Origin: Plazaster borealis
Taxonomy: Eukaryota; Echinodermata; Asteroidea; Forcipulatida; Labidiasteridae
DNA length: 64,000 nt
Assembly: GCA_021014325.1 (NCBI GenBank)
Contig: CM037464.1
Coordinates: 3,937,127-4,001,126 of the forward strand
Direction: 5' to 3'
The notes under the pieces are model-generated. The model had not been told where the DNA came from, made no database searches, and saw only the letters and a program-made list of their open reading frames with translations. The position numbers were made by a program, and so were the translations under genes. This document shows positions 57,317-64,000 of the stretch, in pieces. How positions within the stretch are numbered: position 1 is the first letter of the stretch; every line of letters starts with the position of its first letter.

Positions 57317-60300
57317 ATGAAGATCACACGCTATAAGCATGCCCGACGTTATCTTGGGTTCTACAAGAATATCTTCAATTTCCAAGAGCCCCATCTTGTA
57401 CTTGTGGATGGAACTTTCACTTGCATGGCTCTACGACACAAGACAAACATCCAAGAGCAACTGCCGAAATATCTGGGTGGAAGTATACAGGTGAGAGAAC
57501 TTTTGTAGAAATTTATCAGTTTCAGGTTGAACCTAGCGATGAAATGTCTCTCTAAATGTGATCAGCTTGTGAATAATTACCAATGAACATGCATGGACAT
57601 TATACATGCAGTTACTTGTTCCATGTTGTAAATATGTAAGTGAAGATTGATATTTGATTGAAGTTTGATATGTATACTTTGCTCTAATAATATTTTCTTC
57701 TTTTTTCTTGCAGATTTTTGAAATTTTTTAAACAAGAATTGATAACAGTTGTCCTAAATATCTTAACCCGTATACTCTGAGGAAACATTTCCCTGCAAGT
57801 TGACCAATCATTTGAAACTGTTAACCGTGTGTTCTTAAATTCCATCATCTTTTAATGCCTCTCTGTTTGGTATAATATTGTTTCTATGCACTGTTGTCAG
57901 ACATGTGAACATTTTTTTGTGTAAATCTTTGACGTTTTTGTTTGAATGCTTTTTTTGAATTTGATCTTATTTAAAATTTTTATTATTTGTATCCTTCCCT
58001 GTAATATATTGCACAATGCATTTGATCTCATTTTGTTTGCAGATTTGTATTAATTAACTATTTGAGCATTTTGAGCACATTTTAAAATCTTGCATTAAAA
58101 TGCCTCTCATTATCAATGAGATCAATTTATATAAATAATTACCAACAAATATACATTTGTACATACAGTTGTATATTTGTTCCACATTGTAATTAAAATG
58201 AAATGACTAAAATCATGAATGAGGTGTATATTTTGCTTTTATAATACTTTGTTCTTTTTTGCAGGTTTTGAAATTTTGTAAGCAAGAATTGATAACAGTT
58301 GTCCTAAATATTTGATTCCTCACACTCTCGGGAACATATTCCTGCGAGTTGAGCAAATTATTTGAAACCATTAACTGAACAGATCTTAAATTCCATCATG
58401 TTGTCTTTTAATCCCTCTTTGCTTAGTATAACAATTGTTTTCATTTTACTTATAAAGTACTGTTCATGAACTCTACTTGTGTAAAGAACTTTTTTGTAAA
58501 TTGTTTAAGATTTTGTATGAATGCTTTCCTGAATTTGATCATATTTGTTACTTATTCACATTTATTGTATTTTATCCTTCCTTGTAATACATTGTAAAAT
58601 GCATTTTCTCCCTATTTTTTTTGTTTTGCAGGTTTGTTACTTATTCTAACTATTATTTCTATTTGAGCATTTAAACTTGGCTAGCATTCAGTGGTTTTCT
58701 TGAATGTTAGTGCTTGTATCTTAGATCTGTCAGTAGACCATAAATGTTCTTTTATAAAAGACCATAAATATTTCTACCTTTTGCATATTCATCCTTTACT
58801 AAGCTTTTATGGGAGATATTTAAAAGGAAAAATCTAACCAATAAACTTGTAAATCTTGAAATGTAATGTTGTTGTATTTTTACATTGGGAGGAACATATC
58901 GGAACATTGGGCTTGTGAAGATGTAAGGTTGCTGGGGTGCATTTTGGCGAGGAACATATCGGAACATTGGGCTTGTGAAGATTTTGGGAGGAACATATCG
59001 GAACATTGGGCTTGTGAAGATGTAAGGTTGCTGGGGTGCGTTTTGGCGGTCGTAACCAATAATTGTTTTGGTCATTGGCCAGTGATAAACCGATGGCAAC
59101 TTCAACCGAAACAGTTATTGGTTACCACCGCCAAAACACATCCCTGACCCAATACTAAAATCACTTAACTCTGGCCAGTAGGCCTTTAGGTATTTCCAGC
59201 CCTGGCCCTGACACAGTCTCCCTGTCTTAAACCCACAGCTCATGACTACAAAGTGTGCCATAGTAGAGACAGAATCCTTGGGGAAGGAACTGTTTGGCGC
59301 GGCGGCCATCTTGAAGCGGTACAAGATGCTTAAGTGTCCTCATCGTGAGAAGCCGGTTCCGGCAGCGGAGTGCTTCACCGGTATGATTGGAGAGGAAAAC
59401 GAACATCGCTATTACATCGCTACACAGGTATGTTGAAGGACTTTCCTTGTACATTATTAACCCGCCTAATCTTGGTAACATTTTCTAGTGAGTTAACGAA
59501 CCATATGAAACCATTCACAGGGTTTTGTCCTTAACTTTTTCAGTGACTAGCCAACGGGACCAGTTAGCTTTTCATTTCACTAGTCCGTCGGCCTTTGCAC
59601 TAGTCCATAATTCATATTAAATAGGGATGCTTTTCAACACTGAACTAGCCAGTCTGACCACTTGGAGTGTATTTTGACTGGTCCTCTGGTGTTTTAACTG
59701 GCATTTTGGTCCAGCGGACCACTGTTAAGGGACAACCCTGATTCAACTGCAGGGGTTGTGTATGTTGGGACAACTGTGCACAGGACTAACTGTGTTCTTG
59801 TGTGTACTGTGTAGAAACATTCACCACATGATATCAGATTGCAAGCTGGCATAGTTTATCTATCATTCAAAACCACAGTGGATGATTTTGAATGGTCAGA
59901 CAGTAGGAGGGTTGACTGTGTACTGTGTAGAAACATTCACCACATGATATCAGATTGCAAGCTGGCATAGTTTATCTATCATTCAAAACCACGGTGGATG
60001 ATTTTGAATGGTCAGACAGTAGGAGGGTTGACTGTGTACTGTATACAGTGTTGTCACTAGCCCAAATTTAGTGCTGGTCGGAATTTTTTTTCAAGATGGT
60101 AAAATTCACGCTAAAAATGTGAAGTGAGCGTTGCAGTACTAAAAGTATCTCTTTTGATGAAACAATACATCATAGCAGACAATGACAATTGCTATAATTT
60201 CTATCAAATTTTTAACAAAATATTTACTTAACGAAATGGCACCACCACCACCCCTACCTTATGCCTTAAAACTTAAGGCGCCAAACGAACCATGGATGAA

Positions 60301-63300
60301 CGAACCATGGAGATACAGAAAATACAACAAGCAGCTGACAACAAGATCGAGGCAACATGGCGATAGCGTGTTGAGCCTGCCAAGCTTCGTTCATTCATTG
60401 TACAGGATTATATTATTCAATAGGTAAGTTTACCCCATGCTGCCAAGTTTGTCCGATTTATTGAAGATTCTAAAGAAACTGTTAATACTGATTACGAGTA
60501 AATGATGAACTCAAAACTTTTATATTGTATAAACAACAAATTAATAGGCTTGACCACAATCAGCTGTCCACAATAATACAGTAGAAGTTATCATACACAC
60601 AAGCGCCAGTGGAATTGCACGTGCAGGCAAAGGGAAAATCACTATGAATGACCGTCACTGCCAAACTTGGCAATCGCCCAAACTATAGCACCTTGAGTGA
60701 TACAGTTGGGGAGCCGCAACTATAGTTGGGATCGCCCATACCTCACTGCAATGAGATACTACGATCCCAACTATAGTTGGGCGATTGTCAAGTTGGGGCG
60801 GAACTACTACACGTGAAAAGTTGCAGTCCCGCGAATAAGGTAGACGTTACGTAGCACATTGCTGCATATTTGCACGGTAGTTGATACGGTACAACCAGAC
60901 CGGGACAAAATAAATTAAGACGCACGAAAATGAGAAGTTATCGGTGAGTATTTGTCAGAAATTGTCAGGGACTGTCAGGAATGGATATTAAAACGAAACG
61001 CGATGTATTTTGTCATAAATACTGGAATTTATTGTTGGCTTCTGATGACAAAGTAATGAAATATTCAGCATTGCCGGTCGTAATAGTGCCGGTCGGTAAA
61101 GCTGTTAGCAAGGAAAAGTGCTGGTCGGGAATCTCCGAGTGCCGGCAGGCCCGACCGGCACCGACCGGCGTAGTGACAACGCTGACTGTATAGATGCATT
61201 CACCACATGATATCATTTTGCAGACTGCCATAGTTTATCCATCATTCAGTACCGTGGAGATAATATTGGATGGTCAGACAGTAGGAGGGTTGACTGTGTA
61301 CTGTGTAGAAACATTCACCACATGATGTCATTTTGCAGACTGCCATAGTTTATCCATCATTCAGTACCGTGGAGATAATATTGCATAGTCAGACAGTAGG
61401 AGGGTTGACTGTGTACTGTGTAGATGCATTCACCATATGATTTCATATTGCAGACTGCCATAGTTTATCCATCATTTAGTACCATGGAGATAATATTGGA
61501 TGGTCAGAGAGTAGGAGGGTTGACTGTAGGAGGTTTGAGGGAAGATCTATACGTTGAGTTATTAACTCACTTTACCAGCTTTTTATCACTTTTGATTTTT
61601 TTTTGAGATTTGCTTAAAAAACCATCCCAAAACCCAATAAAACAATTTCCAAACAGAAATCAAGTATGGTTTCTGTATGTTACAACTTGTTAACCCTAGG
61701 AACAGTTTATTTAACATCACTTTAAAATGAATGTGTGCTATATGAGTGGCATCCCCATCAACCATCAGCTTAGCCATTAGTAAAGTGTGACAGCGCCCTC
61801 TACTGATATTATTGAGGTTTTTCATTCCTCTCTCTCTCTCTGTTTGCAATGCCATGTGTGTCTGAACCAAGGACTTCAACAAAAGAGATCCGGGTGGTTT
61901 GACGGACTAAGAATATCCATGATTCGATTGTGCCTAATAAAAAAATCAATGGAGGCATCGCTGAAAAAAGCCATTCAATGGGAGAACAAAGAGAAGTCCT
62001 TGATTTTCCGGGTTGACAAATGTCGGTGTGTGTTTCAGGCAATTGTCAATCCACTGCATGATGAAAGGCCGCAGTATGATGTCACCAAATGTCCCCATTT
62101 CTAGCTAGAGTTGGTACCAGGGCCCAATTTCATAGAGCTGCTCAGCACAAAAATTTGCTTAGCATGAAATTTCTTCCTTGATAAAAACAGGATTACCAAC
62201 CAAATTTCCATGTGTTGCATATTGCTTGTTACTGGTATTCAGCTGTTGTTTGCTTGTCCTAAAAATCACATGGAAATTTGGTTGGTAATCCTGTTTTTAT
62301 CAAGGAAGAAATTTCATGCTAAGCAAATTTTTGTGCTTAGCAGCTGTATGAAATTGGGCCCAGTTTACCCCAGTTGATGCAGCTCATCTCTCTGGCTCTT
62401 TTCGCTGGTGTCCCGCTATTCTTTTCTCCCTCATGTGGCATCCAGTGTTTTATTTTATTGTCTGTTCTATGGCAGATGTGTCCAGCCCAGGTCCACTTTT
62501 AACTGACTGCTAAGATGTCTTGTGCCTAGGTCTTTTCCTTTATCCAATTGTTTTTTTTCCTGTGTGGTTGCATTTCAAACTTTGCTGGGCTGCTGCAAGT
62601 TCCCTTTTCCATTTGTAGATATGAGTGTCCAGGTTTTTACCTCCAAAAGAGTTGGCAGGGATCGATGTGTTGGTTCGAGAGATTTCTTTTCAGCCATCGT
62701 TTGAGAAATACAACAGCCAAATAATAGGTATCCATTGCAGGCCTGGAATTACACGGAGGCCATGGAGGCCATGGCCTTCATTGCCCCTGGTCTTGGCCTT
62801 GGTGCCCTTTCAAAAGTTTCCCATAGACTTTTAAGATTTTTCCAATGGAAGCGTCCTTTGCAAAATGAAAATGGCCTTGCCCTCTCAAATATAAAAATTC
62901 CAGGCCTGCTGTTGGTAAGTCTCTGCGTAGCACGCGGGTGTATCTGTTGCACGCCCAAAGTTTTCGCTGCTTCCGGCTCCAAAGCTGCCATACGTTTGTG
63001 TGTAATTTTACAAAAAATCACAAAATTTCATCACCCAAAAGCATTTCTTATGACAGAAACTTATAATTCTGAGAAGACACTTGAGTCTTTGAAGAAAGTC
63101 TGTATGTAAAAGCCAAGTTCAACAATTGAACTTTTCTTGCATAAATCATCAAAAGAAAAAACTAGCTCAATGCAACCCCTCTGGGCTTGTGGTAATCGTC
63201 GAAAATCAAGAGCGGTTATGTCCACGCAGGAAGAATAGTCCGTAATTGGAATACACAATCTGAGAAACGTATCTGACAGTAACATTTCTCAGCTTCAAAT

Positions 63301-64000
63301 TATTGGGGATAAAAATCTTTTTCCATAACCATTACTTGTGAAACGATTCTCTTAATGTTTTGAATACTGCTGTACTTGTAACCAAGTAGGTTTTTATTGC
63401 CAATAATTTTAAGAGTGATTACCAAACGTATACAGACCCTTTAATCCAGAATTTACTGTAACAGATCAACCCCCTCATTATTATGCAGCCTTGACTTACT
63501 TACAACCTCCCAATAGAGTAAAAATCCTTACAATACCCCCCCTGCAACAGCTGGCAAAAATTTAACAGGTGTCCACGGTATGGGATTTTTAAATGCTTTG
63601 TACTTGGTACACCATGGATAATAACCTGCTATTGATTTTCTTTTTTGCCAATTGTCATTAACTTACAGTGAATAATTTCAGAATATTCAAGTAAATATTC
63701 TGGTACACGACCTATTGCATATTTTCAAAAAGATACATTTTTGGATTTTGACTCTGAACCGTTAAAATTATGTTGCTAACCATTAGGCCTACTTTTGCTG
63801 GGGCGCCCGTTAATAATGATAGGCATGTATTTAGCGCTTCTAAACATTGTATCAAAGTGCCTTCCACTATTACCACTCCTGTTCGTAAGGCCTTTTAAAA
63901 GCATTCCTGAAATTATCTCAGCTCCTTTGGAGTATGCAGCACCGGCAGCCAAGTTGGCACACTGGTTGCTAAATCATTCACAACAACAATCTTTACCCTC
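57317..64000 (+). CDS. UTP23: rRNA-processing protein UTP23, first two exons; rest beyond the window
   Basis: UTP23 is a nucleolar protein with a degenerate PIN domain that works in the small-subunit processome on 18S rRNA maturation. Exon 1, 57317-57490 (58 codons, donor CAG|GTGAGA), gives MKITRYKHARRYLGFYKNIF, then EPHLVLVDGTFTCMALR, then EQLPKYLGGSIQ. Exon 2, 59239-59427 (63 codons, acceptor CCCACAG, donor CAG|GTATGT), gives LMTTKCAIVETESLGKELFG, AAAILKRYKMLKCPHREKP and an end of HRYYIATQ. Both exons are phase 0 at both ends, as in human UTP23, where the next exon begins after ATQ. The Cys-His cluster (KCPH...AEC) fits the family's zinc-binding motif. The third exon, with the end of the PIN domain and the basic tail, was not found up to 64000. 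Confidence refers to identity. Confidence 0.94.
57565..58655 (+). repeat. Tandem duplication of about 550 bp in UTP23 intron 1
   Basis: Two consecutive copies share aataattaccaa, the phrase ttcttttttcttgcag, then gaattgataacagttgtcct, attccatcat and cttttaat. Each copy has a strong acceptor-like tract (57700-57713 and 58247-58263), and a third partial one occurs at 58618-58633. None leads into an open coding frame. Confidence 0.75.
58888..59025. repeat. Short direct repeats, three units
   Basis: gaggaacatatcggaacatt then gggcttgtgaagat occurs three times; two copies are followed by gtaaggttgctggggtgc. Confidence 0.85.
59036..59143. repeat. Inverted repeat (hairpin) near UTP23 exon 2
   Basis: Left arm gttttggcggtcgtaaccaa taattgtttt and right arm aaacagttattggttacc accgccaaaac pair over about 28 bp with a 50-bp loop, ending about 95 bp before exon 2. 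Confidence 0.75.
59797..60045 (+). repeat. 116-bp tandem repeat, left part (UTP23 intron 2)
   Basis: Two units marked by gtgtactgtgtagaaacatt caccacatgatatca... ggtcagacagtaggagggtt gact; period 116. It continues at 61185 after the hAT-like insertion. Confidence 0.88.
60046..61184 (+). mobile_element. hAT-like non-autonomous element, 1139 bp, with 8-bp target duplication
   Basis: The ends are CAGTGTTGTCACTA and tagtgacaacgctg (13 of 14 complementary). The octamer ACTGTATA lies on both sides (60038-60045 and 61185-61192). No transposase frame is visible. The right part repeats the phrases gtgccggtcgg and gaccggcac. A nested palindrome lies at about 60655-60805 (ggcaatcgcccaaactatag / ctatagttgggcgattg). 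Confidence 0.88.
61185..61520 (+). repeat. 116-bp tandem repeat, right part
   Basis: Three units (tagtttatccatcattcagt, ggagataatattgga, ggtcagacagtaggagggtt) with periods of 115-116 bp. Confidence 0.88.
62121..62360. mobile_element. Family A element with long near-perfect arms
   Basis: CAG on both sides (62118-62120 and 62361-62363). The ends are GGCCCAATTTCATA and tatgaaattgggcc. The arms of about 95 bp are almost perfectly complementary (for example gcatgaaatttcttccttga / tcaaggaagaaatttcatgc and aggattaccaaccaaatttc / gaaatttggttggtaatcct). The loop is about 50 bp. Confidence 0.9.
62739..62911. mobile_element. Inverted-repeat element family F, copy 2
   Basis: Ends GCAGGCCTGGAATT and aattccaggcctgc. 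It shares gcccctggtcttggccttgg and ttcccatagacttttaag with 52208-52375. The duplicated phrase ggaggccatggaggccatgg is unique to this copy. Confidence 0.8.
63185..63440 (-). mobile_element. TTAA-type family C element, truncated
   Basis: Interior ggttatgtccacgcaggaag and right end ccaaacgtatacagaccct, followed by TTAA (63441-63444). The other end is missing. Confidence 0.75.
63813..64000 (-). mobile_element. SINE S5-subfamily copy running off the window
   Basis: Matches 47831-48060: tttagcgcttctaaacattg, ctcagctcctttggagtatg, gcagcaccggcagccaag. The tRNA head would lie beyond 64000. Confidence 0.65.

Noticed and set aside
61787..62104. Candidate third exon of UTP23
   Set aside because: The peptide lacks the expected UTP23 continuation after ATQ (end of PIN domain, basic tail), and a stop occurs before any such sequence.

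Overview
This is animal nuclear DNA, most likely from a marine invertebrate deuterostome (echinoderm-like); the species call is inference. The evidence is spliced genes with GT-AG introns and animal orthologues, large AT-rich introns, a CCCTAA telomere-type tract, tRNA-derived SINEs, and many short inverted-repeat elements. No bacterial or organellar signal was seen.

Layout. (1) 1-5091 (+): the 3' end of an EB-family microtubule plus-end protein gene (MAPRE). One shared exon is followed by two different terminal coding exons, which would give two acidic tails ending in tyrosine. (2) 5092-12925: non-coding, with a 21-bp minisatellite and inverted-repeat elements. (3) 12926-22675 (-): a complete seven-exon gene for a 480-residue protein that I do not recognise. 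All exon phases agree, and it has two PPxY motifs, a Ser-rich and an Asn-rich segment. (4) 22.7-35.5 kb: intergenic and repeat-rich, with a weak candidate exon at about 22.8-23.0 kb and a foldback carrying two tRNA-like sequences near 29.1-29.4 kb. (5) 35589-36326 (+): a one-exon SPRY plus SOCS-box gene, SPSB3-like. (6) 36.3-46.1 kb: no convincing gene. (7) 46148-53251 (-): complete EIF3H in seven coding exons. (8) 53.25-57.3 kb: the spacer between divergent genes. (9) 57317 to beyond the right edge (+): UTP23, first two coding exons only. EIF3H and UTP23 are also head-to-head neighbours in human, so this looks like conserved microsynteny between a translation factor gene and a ribosome-biogenesis gene.

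Repeats make up much of the rest. Several non-autonomous DNA element families can be defined from the window alone: TTAA-flanked elements (piggyBac-like by target site), elements flanked by CAG or CTG (Harbinger-like by 3-bp CWG target), and a 1139-bp hAT-like element with a perfect 8-bp target duplication inside a 116-bp tandem repeat. SINEs, LINE 3' remnants and Penelope-like palindromes are also present, and several nested insertions give relative ages. The most unusual items are the unrecognised 480-residue gene, the paired EB tail exons, the palindromes with a possible hammerhead-ribozyme core, and the near-perfect 240-bp hairpin at 62.1 kb.
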